A stretch of DNA of 64,000 nt. It comes from Pseudomonas sp. Z8(2022). GTDB lineage: Bacteria; Pseudomonadota; Gammaproteobacteria; Pseudomonadales; Pseudomonadaceae. The stretch is from the NCBI RefSeq assembly GCF_025837155.1, contig NZ_CP107549.1, positions 744,001 to 808,000 of the forward strand, in the 5' to 3' direction. The translations under genes and the position numbers were made by a program. Positions 7,862-17,553 of the stretch are shown piece after piece. The notes beneath the pieces are model-generated. The model made no database searches. It was not told the DNA's origin and saw nothing but the letters and a program-made list of their open reading frames with translations. The first letter of the stretch is position 1. Each line of letters starts with the position of its first letter.

Positions 7862-9127
7862 ATGACCGAGTCCGTGCACGCATACATGACCCGCCTGGGC
7901 CAGGCTGCCCGCCAGGCTTCGCGGGTGCTCGCCCGCGCCAGCACCGCGCAGAAGAATCGCGCGCTGCAGGCCGCTGCCAACGCTCTCGACGCCGCTCGCG
8001 CCGAGTTGACCGCCGCCAACGAACTGGATCTGGCCGCCGCCCGCGCCAGCGGTCTGGAGCCGGCCATGGTCGACCGCCTGGCGCTGACGCCGAAGGTAAT
8101 CGACAGCATGATCGAAGGCCTGCGCCAAGTGGCGACCCTGCCTGACCCGATCGGCGAGATTCAGGGCATGCGCTACCTGCCGTCCGGCATTCAGGTCGGC
8201 AAGATGCGCGTACCGCTGGGTGTGATCGGCATCATCTACGAGTCGCGTCCGAACGTGACCATCGATGCGGCCAGCCTGTGTCTGAAGTCCGGCAACGCGA
8301 CCATCCTGCGTGGCGGCTCCGAGGCCATCCATTCCAATCAGGCGATTGCCCGCTGTATCCAGCAGGGCCTGGCCGAGGCCGATCTGCCGGCGGCTGCCGT
8401 GCAGGTGGTGGAAACCACCGACCGCGCTGCCGTCGGTGAGCTGATCACCATGCCGGAGTTCGTCGACGTGATCGTGCCGCGCGGCGGCAAGGGCCTGATC
8501 GAGCGCATCAGCCGCGACGCCAAGGTGCCGGTGATCAAGCATCTCGATGGTGTCTGCCACGTCTATGTCGACGTTGCCGCCGATCTCGACAAGGCCATTC
8601 GCGTCTGCGACAACGCCAAGACCCAGCGCTACTCGCCGTGCAACGCCATGGAAACCCTGCTGGTGCACCAGGCCATCGCCGCGCGCGTGCTGCCCCTGCT
8701 GGCCGCGATCTACCGCGACAAGGGCGTGGAACTGCGTGGCGATGCCGCGACCCGCGAACTGCTCGGCAGCGATGTGCTGGAAGCGAGCGAGGATGACTGG
8801 TTCGCCGAGTACAACGCGCCGATCCTGGCGATTCGCATCGTCGACTCGCTGGATGCGGCCATCGAGCACATCAATCATTACGGCTCGCAGCACACCGACT
8901 CGATCATCACCGAGAACTTCAGTGATGCGCGGCGTTTCCTTACCGAAGTGGACTCCTCCTCGGTGATGGTCAACGCTTCGACGCGCTTCGCCGATGGTTT
9001 CGAGTACGGCCTGGGGGCGGAGATCGGCATCTCCACCGACAAGCTGCACGCACGCGGCCCGGTCGGCCTGGAAGGCCTGACCAGCGAGAAGTACGTGGTC
9101 TTCGGCGACGGACACATTCGCACATAA
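7862..9127 (+). CDS. proA: Gamma-glutamyl phosphate reductase
   Basis: ProA catalyses the NADPH-dependent reduction of gamma-glutamyl phosphate to glutamate semialdehyde, the second step of proline synthesis, in the cytoplasm. The 421-residue length is that of the family. [26 protein letters not shown] and the catalytic-Cys segment [14 protein letters not shown] are present, plus [20 protein letters not shown] (given in two parts: [10 protein letters not shown] and [10 protein letters not shown]) near the C-terminus. I chose the ATG at 7862; an in-frame start at 7835 would add nine unconserved residues. nadD starts on the very next base after the stop. Confidence 0.97.
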   Translation: MTESVHAYMTRLGQAARQASRVLARASTAQKNRALQAAANALDAARAELTAANELDLAAARASGLEPAMVDRLALTPKVIDSMIEGLRQVATLPDPIGEIQGMRYLPSGIQVGKMRVPLGVIGIIYESRPNVTIDAASLCLKSGNATILRGGSEAIHSNQAIARCIQQGLAEADLPAAAVQVVETTDRAAVGELITMPEFVDVIVPRGGKGLIERISRDAKVPVIKHLDGVCHVYVDVAADLDKAIRVCDNAKTQRYSPCNAMETLLVHQAIAARVLPLLAAIYRDKGVELRGDAATRELLGSDVLEASEDDWFAEYNAPILAIRIVDSLDAAIEHINHYGSQHTDSIITENFSDARRFLTEVDSSSVMVNASTRFADGFEYGLGAEIGISTDKLHARGPVGLEGLTSEKYVVFGDGHIRT

Positions 9128-9787
9128 ATGAAACAGATCGGCGCCCGACGCATCGGCCTGCTCGGCGGTACCTTCAACCCGGTGCATATCGGGCATCTGC
9201 GTGCCGCGCTAGAGGTGGCCGAATTCATGCTGCTGGACGAGCTGCGGCTCATTCCCAGCGCCAGGCCGCCGCACCGCGATACGCCGCAGGCCAGCGCCGA
9301 ACAGCGTCTGGCCATGGTCGAGCTGGCGGTGGCCGGCGAGGCGCGCCTGACGGTTGATGACCGCGAGCTGCGCCGCGACAAACCGTCGTACACCGTGGAC
9401 ACGCTGGAGTCGCTACGTGCCGAGCTGGCCGCGGGCGACCAGCTGTTCCTGCTGCTCGGCTGGGATGCCTTTTGCGGTTTGCCGAGCTGGCATCGCTGGC
9501 AGGAGTTGCTCGAGCACTGCCATCTGCTGGTATTGCAACGGCCGGATGCCGACAGCGAAGCGCCGGAGGCGCTGCGCGACCTGCTCGCCGCGCGCAGTGT
9601 CAGCGACCCGCTGAGCCTGGAAGGGCCTGGCGGACAAATCAGTTTCATCTGGCAGACTCCGTTGGCGATTTCCGCCACGCAGATTCGCCACTTGTTGGCA
9701 ACTGGCCGCTCGGCGCGTTATCTGCTGCCGGACGCGGTACTGGCCTATATCCAGGCGCACGATCTTTACCGTGCGCCCAATGCTTGA
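9128..9787 (+). CDS. nadD: Nicotinate-nucleotide adenylyltransferase
   Basis: NadD transfers AMP from ATP to nicotinate mononucleotide, giving deamido-NAD in NAD synthesis. The 219-residue protein starts with the nucleotidyltransferase signature [15 protein letters not shown] and has the C-terminal [13 protein letters not shown] (ISxTxxR) motif. Both are diagnostic. The start codon immediately abuts the proA stop, so translation is probably coupled. In many bacteria nadD is followed by rsfS and rlmH, as here. Confidence 0.97.
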   Translation: MKQIGARRIGLLGGTFNPVHIGHLRAALEVAEFMLLDELRLIPSARPPHRDTPQASAEQRLAMVELAVAGEARLTVDDRELRRDKPSYTVDTLESLRAELAAGDQLFLLLGWDAFCGLPSWHRWQELLEHCHLLVLQRPDADSEAPEALRDLLAARSVSDPLSLEGPGGQISFIWQTPLAISATQIRHLLATGRSARYLLPDAVLAYIQAHDLYRAPNA

Positions 9788-9837
9788 AACGCCGCGCATG
9801 TGCGCTGGCGTCCATTACACGAGGCAAATGAGTTTTT

Positions 9838-10206
9838 ATGAGCAAGCAGAACATGCCCAGCGACGAGCTGGTCAAGATCGCCGTGGCGGCGCTGGAAGAG
9901 ATCAAGGCGACCGATATCACCGTGATCGACGTCAAGGACAAGACCAGCATCACCGATTTCATGGTGATCGCCAGCGGTAGCTCCAGCCGTCAGGTCAAGG
10001 CGCTGGTGGACAACGTGCTGGAAAAGGTCAAGGAGCAGGGTGTGCGCCCTATCGGTAGCGAAGGTCTGGACAGCGGCGAATGGGCCCTGCTCGACCTCGG
10101 CGACATCGTCGTTCACGTGATGCTGCCGACCGCGCGCCAGTTCTACGACCTCGAGCGCCTGTGGCAGGGCGCCGAGCAGAGCCGCGCCCAGCACTCGGCC
10201 GAGTAA
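9838..10206 (+). CDS. rsfS: Ribosomal silencing factor
   Basis: RsfS binds ribosomal protein uL14 on the large subunit and blocks joining with 30S during starvation. The 122-residue product has the DUF143/Iojap core: [46 protein letters not shown] and FYDLERLW. The ATG at 9838 follows GAGG at some distance. It lies 50 bases after nadD and 9 bases before rlmH, the usual ribosome-linked neighbourhood. Confidence 0.96.
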   Translation: MSKQNMPSDELVKIAVAALEEIKATDITVIDVKDKTSITDFMVIASGSSSRQVKALVDNVLEKVKEQGVRPIGSEGLDSGEWALLDLGDIVVHVMLPTARQFYDLERLWQGAEQSRAQHSAE

Positions 10207-10215
10207 GCTCCAGCC

Positions 10216-10683
10216 GTGCGGATCAAACTCATTGCCGTTGGCTCGCGTATGCCGCGCTGGGTCGAGGAGGGCTGGCAGGAGTACGTCAAGCGTCTGCCGG
10301 CCGAACTGCCATTGGAGTTGGTGGAAATCCCGCTCAATACCCGCGGCAAAAATGCCGATGTGGCACGGCTGATCCGCCAGGAAGGCGAGGCCATGCTCAG
10401 CAAGGTTCAGCCCGGCGAACGCATCGTCACGCTGGAGGTCCATGGCAAGCCATGGAGCACCGAGCAGCTGGCCGCGGAGCTGGATCGCTGGCGTCTCGAT
10501 GCGCGCAACGTCAATCTCATGGTCGGCGGCCCGGAAGGGCTGGCGCCGGAGGTCTGTGCGCGCAGCGAACAGCGCTGGTCGCTTTCGCCGCTGACCCTGC
10601 CGCATCCGCTGGTGCGCATCCTGCTTGGCGAGCAGATCTACCGGGCCTGGACCGTATTGTCCGGCCACCCGTACCACAAGTGA
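10216..10683 (+). CDS. rlmH: 23S rRNA (pseudouridine-1915 N3)-methyltransferase
   Basis: RlmH methylates pseudouridine 1915 in helix 69 of 23S rRNA on 70S ribosomes. The 155-residue length is standard for this SPOUT enzyme, and the SAM-knot motifs [14 protein letters not shown] and [19 protein letters not shown] are intact. The start is GTG at 10216, which gives the canonical N-terminus [13 protein letters not shown]. It is followed after ten bases by mrdA, so ribosome maturation and cell-elongation genes share a transcript. Confidence 0.96.
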   Translation: MRIKLIAVGSRMPRWVEEGWQEYVKRLPAELPLELVEIPLNTRGKNADVARLIRQEGEAMLSKVQPGERIVTLEVHGKPWSTEQLAAELDRWRLDARNVNLMVGGPEGLAPEVCARSEQRWSLSPLTLPHPLVRILLGEQIYRAWTVLSGHPYHK

Positions 10684-10693
10684 TCAAGTAGTC

Positions 10694-12586
10694 ATGCCGC
10701 AGCCGATTCGCCTCAAGGATCACGAAAAGGACGCTCGCCTGGTCAAGCGCCGGGTGCTGGTCGGCGGCGTGGTGATCATCCTGCTGACCTGCGTGCTGAT
10801 CATGCGCATGTATTACCTGCAGGTGATCCAGTACGAGCATCACAGCACCCTGGCGGAGAACAACCGCATCCACGTGCAGCCGCTGCCGCCGACTCGCGGG
10901 CTGATCTTCGATCGCAACGGCGTGATCATCGCCGACAACCGTCCCAGCTTCAGCCTGACCGTGACCCGTGAGCGTGCCGGTGACTGGCTCAGCGTGCTCG
11001 ATACGGTGGTCGAGGTACTGGAGCTCAGCGAAGACGAGCGGGAACTGTTCGAGCGTCGTGTGCGTCAGGGGCGGCGTCCGTTCGAGCCGGTGCCGATCCT
11101 CTTCGAGCTGAGCGAGGAGCAGATCGCCCGCATTGCGGTCAACCAGTTCCGCCTGCCCGGTGTCGAAGTGGCGGCGCAGCTGGTGCGGCACTATCCGCAG
11201 AAGGAGCATTTCGCCCATTCGGTCGGTTACGTCGGACGCATCAACGAGCAGGAGCTCAAGCGCCTCGACCCGACTGACTACGCCGGCACGCACCATATCG
11301 GCAAGACCGGTATCGAGCGCTTCTACGAGGACGAACTGCACGGCGAAGTTGGCTATGAGGAAGTCGAGACCAATGCGCGCGGGCGCGTGCTGCGCGTGCT
11401 CAATCGCATCGATCCGAAGCCGGGCAAGGACATTGTCCTCAGCCTCGACGTGCATCTGCAGGAGGCCGCAGAAAACGCTCTGGGCGGCCGTCGTGGTGCG
11501 GTGGTGGCCATCGACCCGAACAATGGTGAAGTGCTGGCGATGGTCAGTCAGCCGAGTTTCGACCCCAACCCCTTCGTCACCGGCATCAGTTTCAAGGCTT
11601 ACGGCGAGCTGCGCGACTCCATCGACCAGCCGCTGTACAACCGCGTGCTGCGCGGCCTTTACCCGCCCGGCTCGACCATCAAGCCGATGGTGGCGGTGGC
11701 CGGTCTGGATGCCGGGGTCGTCACTCCCACCTCGCGGGTGTTCGACCCGGGCTTCTACCAGCTGCCCAACCACAGTCACAAGTACCGCAACTGGAACCGC
11801 AACGGTGACGGCTGGGTGGATCTGAACCTGGCGATTGCCCGTTCCAACGACACCTATTTCTACGATCTGGCGCACAAGATGGGCGTCGATCGCATGCACG
11901 ACTACATGAGCCGCTTCGGCCTCGGCCAGCGTGTGGCGCTGGACATGTTCGAGGAAACCGCCGGTCTGATGCCTTCGCGCGACTGGAAACGGGCGCGGTA
12001 CCGCCAGCCCTGGTATCCGGGTGAGACGCTGATTCTCGGCATTGGCCAGGGCTACATGCAGACCACGCCGCTACAACTGGCGCAGGCCACCACATTGATG
12101 GCCACGCGCGGCAAATGGATTCGCCCGCATCTGGCCAAGAGTGTCGATGGCCGGCTGCCCGTGGATCCCAACCCGATGCCGGATATCGTGCTGCGTGACC
12201 CGAAATTCTGGGACTACGGCATTCATGGCATGGAAGAAGTGCTGCACGGTGCCCGTGGCACCGCGCGCAAGGTGGGTGACAGCGCGGTCTATCGCATCGC
12301 CGGCAAGAGCGGCACGGCGCAGGTGGTGGCGATCAAGCAGGGCGAGAAGTATGACCGCAACAAGGTGCAGGAGCGCCACCGCGATCACGCCCTGTTCGTC
12401 GGTTTTGCACCCGCCAATAACCCGCAGATAGCCGTCGCGGTGATGGTGGAGAACGGCGAGTCCGGCTCCGGTGTCGCGGCTCCGGTGGTCAAGCAGGTGA
12501 TGGATGCCTGGCTGCTGGACGGGGAAACCGGCCAGCTCAAGACCGAGTTCGCGATGCCCAAGCCTGCCGAGGTCAGCCAACGATGA
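10694..12586 (+). CDS. mrdA: Penicillin-binding protein 2, elongasome transpeptidase
   Basis: PBP2 cross-links peptidoglycan during rod elongation, partnered with RodA. The 630-residue class B protein has a short cytoplasmic N-terminus, one transmembrane segment (VLVGGVVIILLTCVLIM, ~residues 20-36), a PBP dimer domain, and the transpeptidase with SxxK at S327 (STIK), SxN at S384 (SND) and KSGTA at K538. I set the start at ATG 10694 (MPQPIRLKDH); an upstream in-frame start falls inside rlmH. The last bases overlap rodA. Confidence 0.96.
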   Translation: MPQPIRLKDHEKDARLVKRRVLVGGVVIILLTCVLIMRMYYLQVIQYEHHSTLAENNRIHVQPLPPTRGLIFDRNGVIIADNRPSFSLTVTRERAGDWLSVLDTVVEVLELSEDERELFERRVRQGRRPFEPVPILFELSEEQIARIAVNQFRLPGVEVAAQLVRHYPQKEHFAHSVGYVGRINEQELKRLDPTDYAGTHHIGKTGIERFYEDELHGEVGYEEVETNARGRVLRVLNRIDPKPGKDIVLSLDVHLQEAAENALGGRRGAVVAIDPNNGEVLAMVSQPSFDPNPFVTGISFKAYGELRDSIDQPLYNRVLRGLYPPGSTIKPMVAVAGLDAGVVTPTSRVFDPGFYQLPNHSHKYRNWNRNGDGWVDLNLAIARSNDTYFYDLAHKMGVDRMHDYMSRFGLGQRVALDMFEETAGLMPSRDWKRARYRQPWYPGETLILGIGQGYMQTTPLQLAQATTLMATRGKWIRPHLAKSVDGRLPVDPNPMPDIVLRDPKFWDYGIHGMEEVLHGARGTARKVGDSAVYRIAGKSGTAQVVAIKQGEKYDRNKVQERHRDHALFVGFAPANNPQIAVAVMVENGESGSGVAAPVVKQVMDAWLLDGETGQLKTEFAMPKPAEVSQR

Positions 12587-13728
12587 TGAGCAATTTCGAC
12601 CGCACCCTGTCCGACGAGGATGTACTGCGCCGTCGTGCCAGCCTGCTGCGGCGCATGCATATCGATGGCTGGTTGCTGTTGCTGCTGCTGATTCTGGGCA
12701 CCGGCAGTCTGTTCATCCTCTACTCGGCCAGCGGCAAGAACATCGACCTGTTGCTCAAGCAGGCGTCCTCGTTCGGCATCGGCATGCTCGCTGTGGTGGT
12801 GATCGCCCAGTTCGACCCGCGCTTCATGGCGCGCTGGGTGCCGCTGGCCTATGTGATCGGGGTGGCACTGCTGACGGTGGTGGAGGTGATGGGACACACG
12901 GCGATGGGGGCCACGCGCTGGATCAACATCCCGGGGGTGATCCGCTTTCAGCCCTCGGAGCTGATGAAGATCATCATGCCGATGACCATCGCCTGGTACC
13001 TGTCACGACACAATCTGCCGCCGCGCTTCAAGCACATTGCCGTCAGTCTGGTGATGATCGGCATCCCCTTCGTGCTGATCGTCAAACAGCCGGACCTGGG
13101 TACCTCGCTGCTGATCCTCGCCTCCGGCGCCTTCGTCATCTTCATGGCCGGCCTGCAGTGGCGCTGGATCCTAGGCGCCGCCGCCGCCGTGGTGCCGATC
13201 GCAGTGGGCATGTGGTACTTCGTCATGCACGACTACCAGAAACGCCGGGTGCTGACCTTTCTCAACCCGGAGAGCGACCCGCTGGGGTCGGGCTGGAACA
13301 TCATCCAGTCGAAGGCGGCCATCGGCTCCGGCGGGGTACTGGGCAAGGGCTGGCTGCTGGGCACCCAGTCGCACCTGGACTTTTTGCCGGAAAGCCATAC
13401 CGACTTTATCATTGCCGTACTGGCCGAGGAGTTCGGCCTGGTTGGTGTCTGTTTGTTGCTGTTGATGTATCTGCTGTTGCTTGCCCGCGGCCTGGTGATT
13501 ACCGTCCAGGCCCAGACGCTGTTCGGCAAGCTGCTGGCCGGGGCGCTGACCATGACCTTCTTCGTTTACGTATTCGTCAACATCGGCATGGTCAGCGGGC
13601 TGCTGCCGGTGGTTGGGGTGCCGCTACCATTCATTAGCTACGGCGGAACCCATCTGGTCACGCTGTTGTCAGGCTTCGGGATATTGATGGCGATCCACAC
13701 CCACAGAAAGTGGATCGCTCAGGTTTGA
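12583..13728 (+). CDS. rodA: Peptidoglycan glycosyltransferase RodA (SEDS family)
   Basis: RodA polymerises lipid II into glycan strands in the elongasome. The 381-residue protein has about ten transmembrane segments. Family motifs include FQPSELMKI, KQPDLGTSLL, the loop with catalytic-region Asp (SHLDFLPESHTDFIIAVLAE, in parts: FLPESHTDFI) and LPVVGVPLPFISYGG. Two ATGs (12583 and 12586) overlap the mrdA stop, so the start may be either; both couple translation with PBP2. Confidence 0.96.
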   Translation: MMSNFDRTLSDEDVLRRRASLLRRMHIDGWLLLLLLILGTGSLFILYSASGKNIDLLLKQASSFGIGMLAVVVIAQFDPRFMARWVPLAYVIGVALLTVVEVMGHTAMGATRWINIPGVIRFQPSELMKIIMPMTIAWYLSRHNLPPRFKHIAVSLVMIGIPFVLIVKQPDLGTSLLILASGAFVIFMAGLQWRWILGAAAAVVPIAVGMWYFVMHDYQKRRVLTFLNPESDPLGSGWNIIQSKAAIGSGGVLGKGWLLGTQSHLDFLPESHTDFIIAVLAEEFGLVGVCLLLLMYLLLLARGLVITVQAQTLFGKLLAGALTMTFFVYVFVNIGMVSGLLPVVGVPLPFISYGGTHLVTLLSGFGILMAIHTHRKWIAQV

Positions 13729-13746
13729 TTTGGGGGTTTTGAGTTA

Positions 13747-14757
13747 ATGCATTCTTTGCGCAGTTGGGCGGCTCGTACGTTCATCGGTGTCGGTATCGCC
13801 GGCATCCTCGGCAGCAGCGCCCAGGCGTTGGCGGCTGACTACCAGAACTCTCCGCAGGTGGCCGAGTTCGTCGAGGAAATGACCCGTGACTACGGTTTCG
13901 CCAGCGAGCAGCTGTATGGCCTGTTCGCCGATGTCGAGCGCAAGCAGGCGATTCTCGATGCGATCTCGCGCCCGGCCGAGAAGGTCAAACCTTGGAAGGA
14001 ATACCGGCCGATCTTCATCACCGACAAGCGCATCGCTCAGGGCGTGGAGTTCTGGAACAGGAACCAGGCTGCGCTGGAGAAGGCCGAGGCCGAGTATGGC
14101 GTCGCACCGCAGTTCATCGTCGCCATCATTGGCGTAGAGACCTTCTACGGCGCCAATACCGGTAACTGGAGAGTGATGGATGCGCTGTCCACTCTGGCCT
14201 TCGATTACCCGCCGCGTGCACCGTTCTTTCGCAAGGAGCTGCGCGAGTTTCTCATGCTGACCCGTGAGGAGCAGGTCGATCCGCTTTCGCTCAAGGGCTC
14301 CTACGCCGGTGCCATGGGCCTGCCGCAGTTCATGCCGAGCAGCTTCCGCGCCTATGCCGTGGACTTCGACGGTGACGGCCACATCAACATCTGGAGCAAT
14401 CCGACCGATGCCATCGGCAGCGTCGCCAGCTATTTCAAACGTCACGGCTGGCAGGCCGGTAGCCAGGTCGCCAGTCGCGTCGAAGTCAGCGGTGCGCGGG
14501 TCGAGGAAGGCCTGACCCAGGGCCTCGATCCGGTGAAGAACGTCGCCGAATTGCGTGAGCTGGGCTGGGCGAGTCAGGACGCGCTGGCCGAGGACCTGCC
14601 GGTGACGGCGTTTCGTCTGGAGGGCGCCGAAGGCGACGAATACTGGTTCGGTTTGCCCAACTTCTTCACCATCACCCGCTACAATCGCAGCGTGATGTAT
14701 GCCATGGCGGTCAACCAACTGGCTGAGCTGCTGGTCGAAGCACGGGGTAATCGATGA
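13747..14757 (+). CDS. mltB: Lytic murein transglycosylase B
   Basis: This enzyme cleaves the MurNAc-GlcNAc bond to 1,6-anhydro products. The 336-residue protein has an N-terminal signal-like segment (ARTFIGVGIAGILGSSAQALA) without a clear lipobox, so it may be a soluble periplasmic form (SltB1 in P. aeruginosa). The SLT/MltB core includes FIVAIIGVETFYG (catalytic Glu in VET), SYAGAMGLPQFMPSS and DFDGDGHINIWS. It lies downstream of rodA, and its stop overlaps the rlpA start (ATGA). Confidence 0.94.
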   Translation: MHSLRSWAARTFIGVGIAGILGSSAQALAADYQNSPQVAEFVEEMTRDYGFASEQLYGLFADVERKQAILDAISRPAEKVKPWKEYRPIFITDKRIAQGVEFWNRNQAALEKAEAEYGVAPQFIVAIIGVETFYGANTGNWRVMDALSTLAFDYPPRAPFFRKELREFLMLTREEQVDPLSLKGSYAGAMGLPQFMPSSFRAYAVDFDGDGHINIWSNPTDAIGSVASYFKRHGWQAGSQVASRVEVSGARVEEGLTQGLDPVKNVAELRELGWASQDALAEDLPVTAFRLEGAEGDEYWFGLPNFFTITRYNRSVMYAMAVNQLAELLVEARGNR

Positions 14758-15767
14758 GTGCGTCCAAACTGCTGCCGCTGGCAGCCTGCGTAGCGGCAGC
14801 ACTGTTGCTGGTGAGCTGCTCTTCCAATCGGGCACCGCAGCCTGCGGTAGTTCCCGGCCAGTCCGCCGGCATTTCCGGTCCGAATGATTTCAACCGCCCG
14901 CATCGCGATGGCGCGCCCTGGTGGGACGTCGACGTCTCGAAGATTCAGGACGCCGTTCCGATGCCGCACTACGGGCCGGTCAAGGCCAGCCCCTATGTGG
15001 TGTTCGGCAAGCAGTACTACCCGATTCAGGATGCGCGCCGCTATCAGGCAGTCGGTCCTGCCTCCTGGTACGGCACCAAGTTCCACGGTCAGGCCACGGC
15101 CAACGGCGAAACCTACGACCTGTACGGCATGACCGCGGCGCACAAGACGCTGCCGCTGCCCAGTTACGTACGGGTGACCAATCTGGAGAACGGCAAGAGT
15201 GTGATCCTGCGGGTCAACGACCGCGGCCCGTTCTACTCCGACCGCATCATCGACCTGTCCTTCGCTGCGGCGAAGAAGCTCGGCTATGCCGAGAAGGGCA
15301 CCGCGCGGGTCAAGGTGGAAGGTATCGACCCCCATGAGTGGTGGGCACAGCAGGGCCGTCCGGTGCCGCTGGTGCTGGCCAACAACCAGCCAGCCAAGTC
15401 CGCCGTGGCCCAGCCCGTTGCGCAGCCGGCGCCACAGGTCGTTGAGCAGTACGCACCGCCGCCCGCCCAGCACGCCGCTGCGGTGGTGCCGGTGCAGATC
15501 GACGCAAAAAAAAACGATTCACTCGGAGCCTCTGGCCTGTATCTCCAGGTGGGAGCCTTCGCCAATCCGGACGCTGCGGAGCTGCTCAAGTCCAAGCTGA
15601 CCCAGACCAGCAGTGTGCCGGTGTTCATCAGCTCAGTAGTGCGCGACCAGCAGATACTGCACCGGGTCCGAATGGGACCGATCAGCAACCAGGGCGAGGC
15701 TGAACAGCTGCAGAGCAGCGTGCGCCTGGCCAACCTCGGGCAGCCCACGCTGGTGCGCGCCGACTGA
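14754..15767 (+). CDS. rlpA: Septal-ring lytic transglycosylase RlpA (DPBB + SPOR)
   Basis: RlpA is an outer-membrane lipoprotein that cleaves denuded glycans lacking stem peptides and helps daughter-cell separation. Here: lipobox LLVSC (Cys ~22), a double-psi beta-barrel (PASWYGTKFHGQATANGETY to VNDRGPFYSDRIIDLS, key residues intact) at ~100-190, a Pro/Ala/Gln-rich linker, and a C-terminal SPOR domain (~258-337) that binds denuded septal glycan. The linker contains a nine-A run (15506-15514), a slippage-prone site exactly between the catalytic and SPOR domains. The ATGA overlap with mltB indicates a murein-hydrolase operon. Confidence 0.95.
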   Translation: MSASKLLPLAACVAAALLLVSCSSNRAPQPAVVPGQSAGISGPNDFNRPHRDGAPWWDVDVSKIQDAVPMPHYGPVKASPYVVFGKQYYPIQDARRYQAVGPASWYGTKFHGQATANGETYDLYGMTAAHKTLPLPSYVRVTNLENGKSVILRVNDRGPFYSDRIIDLSFAAAKKLGYAEKGTARVKVEGIDPHEWWAQQGRPVPLVLANNQPAKSAVAQPVAQPAPQVVEQYAPPPAQHAAAVVPVQIDAKKNDSLGASGLYLQVGAFANPDAAELLKSKLTQTSSVPVFISSVVRDQQILHRVRMGPISNQGEAEQLQSSVRLANLGQPTLVRAD

Positions 15768-15829
15768 TGGCAACTTAACCGGCTTTTGCCGGACTAATCC
15801 GAGACTTGCCTGCTGGCGAGTCGAAAGAT

Positions 15830-15843
15830 GGCCCTTCGGGGCC
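15830..15843 (+). other. GGCCC-TTCG-GGGCC hairpin in the dac leader
   Basis: A 5-bp GC stem closed by a stable TTCG tetraloop sits in the 108-base gap between rlpA and the carboxypeptidase gene. No T run follows, so it is not a classic terminator. It could stabilise the 3' end of the upstream mRNA or weaken read-through. Confidence 0.4.
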
Positions 15844-15875
15844 GTACAACCCATGCAACGATTTTCGAGAGACGG

Positions 15876-17051
15876 ATGAACATCACCAGCTTCGTGCAAC
15901 GTGCTTCACTGGTTCTTACCCTTCTGGTCGCGCCGCTCGTCATGGCCAATCAGCAGGTGGTGCCTGCGGCGCCGCAACTGGCCGCCAAGTCCTACGTTCT
16001 GATGGACGCCGCCAGCGGCAATATCCTGGTCGAGAACAACGGCGACCAGCGCCTGCCGCCAGCCAGCCTGACCAAGTTGATGACCGCCTATATCGCCACC
16101 CTGGAAATCCGTAATGGCAAGATCGGCGAGCAGGATCTGGTACCAGTCAGCGAGCATGCCTGGCGTACCGGTGGTGCCGCTTCCGGTGGTTCCACCATGT
16201 TCTTGCCGCTCAACAGCCAGGCTACGGTCAGCGACCTGCTGCACGGCATCATCATCCAGTCCGGCAACGACGCCAGCATCGCCATCGCCGAATACATCGC
16301 CGGTAGCGAAGACGCCTTCGCCGACATGATGAATGCCACCGCCGAACGACTGGGCATGAAGAACAGCCACTTCATGAACGCCACCGGCCTGCCGCATCCC
16401 GAGCACTACTCCAGTGCCCATGACATGGCGATCCTGGCCCGCGCGATCATCAACGAAGACGCCGAACACTATGCGATCTACTCGCAGAAGGAGTTCCTCT
16501 GGAACAACATCAAGCAGCCCAACCGCAACCTGCTGCTGTGGCGTGACCGCACCGTCGATGGTCTGAAGACCGGCCACACCTCCGAGGCCGGCTACTGTCT
16601 GGTGGCTTCGGCCGTGCGCGATGGCGCGCGCATGATCACCTCGGTATTCGGTACCGACAGCGAACAGGCCCGTGCTGCTGAAACTCAGAAGCTGCTGACC
16701 TACGGCTTCCGCTTCTTCGAAAGCCGTACCTTCTATCAGAAGGGCACCGAGCTGGCCCAGGCCACCGTGTGGAAAGGTACCGCGAATCAGGTCAAGGCCG
16801 GCCTGGCCGAAGACCTGACCCTGACCATGCCCAAAGGCCAGTTGGAAAAGCTGCAGGCCAGCATGACGCTCAACCCGCAACTGATCGCTCCGGTCCAGCA
16901 GGGCGATGTGATCGGCAAGGTTGAAGTCAAACTGGGCGACGAGGTGGTGCGCAGCACCGACCTGGTAGCGTTGCAGTCGGTAGACGAGGGCGGCCTGCTG
17001 CGTCGCCTGTGGGACAGCATCCGTCTGTTCTTCTACGGCCTGTTCAACTGA
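15876..17051 (+). CDS. dacC: D-alanyl-D-alanine carboxypeptidase (PBP5/6 type)
   Basis: This low-molecular-weight PBP trims the terminal D-Ala from stem peptides. The 391-residue precursor has a signal peptide (SLVLTLLVAPLVMA), then the serine-peptidase motifs SLTK at S64, SGN at S129 and KTG at K231, a PBP5 C-terminal beta domain, and an amphipathic C-terminal anchor (LLRRLWDSIRLFFYGLFN). The ATG at 15876 follows GAGAGACGG; an in-frame upstream extension lacks family features. It completes the murein block rodA-mltB-rlpA-dac. The P. aeruginosa homologue in this place is called DacC, though E. coli naming differs. Confidence 0.94.
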   Translation: MNITSFVQRASLVLTLLVAPLVMANQQVVPAAPQLAAKSYVLMDAASGNILVENNGDQRLPPASLTKLMTAYIATLEIRNGKIGEQDLVPVSEHAWRTGGAASGGSTMFLPLNSQATVSDLLHGIIIQSGNDASIAIAEYIAGSEDAFADMMNATAERLGMKNSHFMNATGLPHPEHYSSAHDMAILARAIINEDAEHYAIYSQKEFLWNNIKQPNRNLLLWRDRTVDGLKTGHTSEAGYCLVASAVRDGARMITSVFGTDSEQARAAETQKLLTYGFRFFESRTFYQKGTELAQATVWKGTANQVKAGLAEDLTLTMPKGQLEKLQASMTLNPQLIAPVQQGDVIGKVEVKLGDEVVRSTDLVALQSVDEGGLLRRLWDSIRLFFYGLFN

Positions 17052-17097
17052 GCGCAAATGCCGACAGCGAGCGACGTTTTCGCTGAGCATTGAAAAT

Positions 17098-17143
17098 GGC
17101 GGAGCAGGGCCCATTTACGTACTGTAAAGGGTGCTGCTCCGCC
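17098..17143 (+). terminator. Long hairpin after the carboxypeptidase gene
   Basis: GGCGGAGCAG (17098-17107) pairs perfectly with CTGCTCCGCC (17134-17143), with further weak pairing inside (CCCATTTAC / GTAAAGGG). Only GTTTCATTC follows. It probably ends or attenuates the murein transcript before the DUF493-lipB pair. The rest of this 218-base gap has a second small stem (CAGCGA / TCGCTG) and no ORF I can support. Confidence 0.55.
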
Positions 17144-17269
17144 GTTTCATTCAGCCTGCTTCGGGCTTGCCGCGCCTTGTACTGACCGCCTCGTCGAGGC
17201 GCCTGACTTATCCAGTCCGCTCCAGTCCGGGGCGGCCCTTTCTGGACGGGCCATGAGCCCGCTGATGAC

Positions 17270-17548
17270 ATGACCGATAGCGACGTTCAAGCACCCAAAA
17301 TCGAGTTCCCCTGCGAGCGTTACCCGATCAAGGTAATAGGCACCGCCGGCGAAGGCTTCTCTGATCTGGTGATCGAAGTGATCCAGCGCCACGCACCGGA
17401 TCTGGATGCCTCCACCCTGGTGATGCGAGACAGCCGCAACGGCAACTTCCTCTCCGTGCAGGTCCTGATCACCGCGACCAGTGTCGAACAACTGCAGGCG
17501 ATTCACGTCGACCTGCGTGCGACCGGCCGCGTGCATATGGTGCTGTGA
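17270..17548 (+). CDS. ybeD: DUF493 (YbeD) family protein
   Basis: A 92-residue soluble protein with the DUF493 pattern ([18 protein letters not shown], then [17 protein letters not shown] and an ACT-like C-terminus). E. coli YbeD sits between dacA and lipB as here. Its ferredoxin-like fold resembles regulatory ACT domains, and it has been suggested to modulate lipoate metabolism, without proof. The stop overlaps a possible GTG start of lipB. Confidence 0.92.
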   Translation: MTDSDVQAPKIEFPCERYPIKVIGTAGEGFSDLVIEVIQRHAPDLDASTLVMRDSRNGNFLSVQVLITATSVEQLQAIHVDLRATGRVHMVL

Positions 17549-17553
17549 TACCC

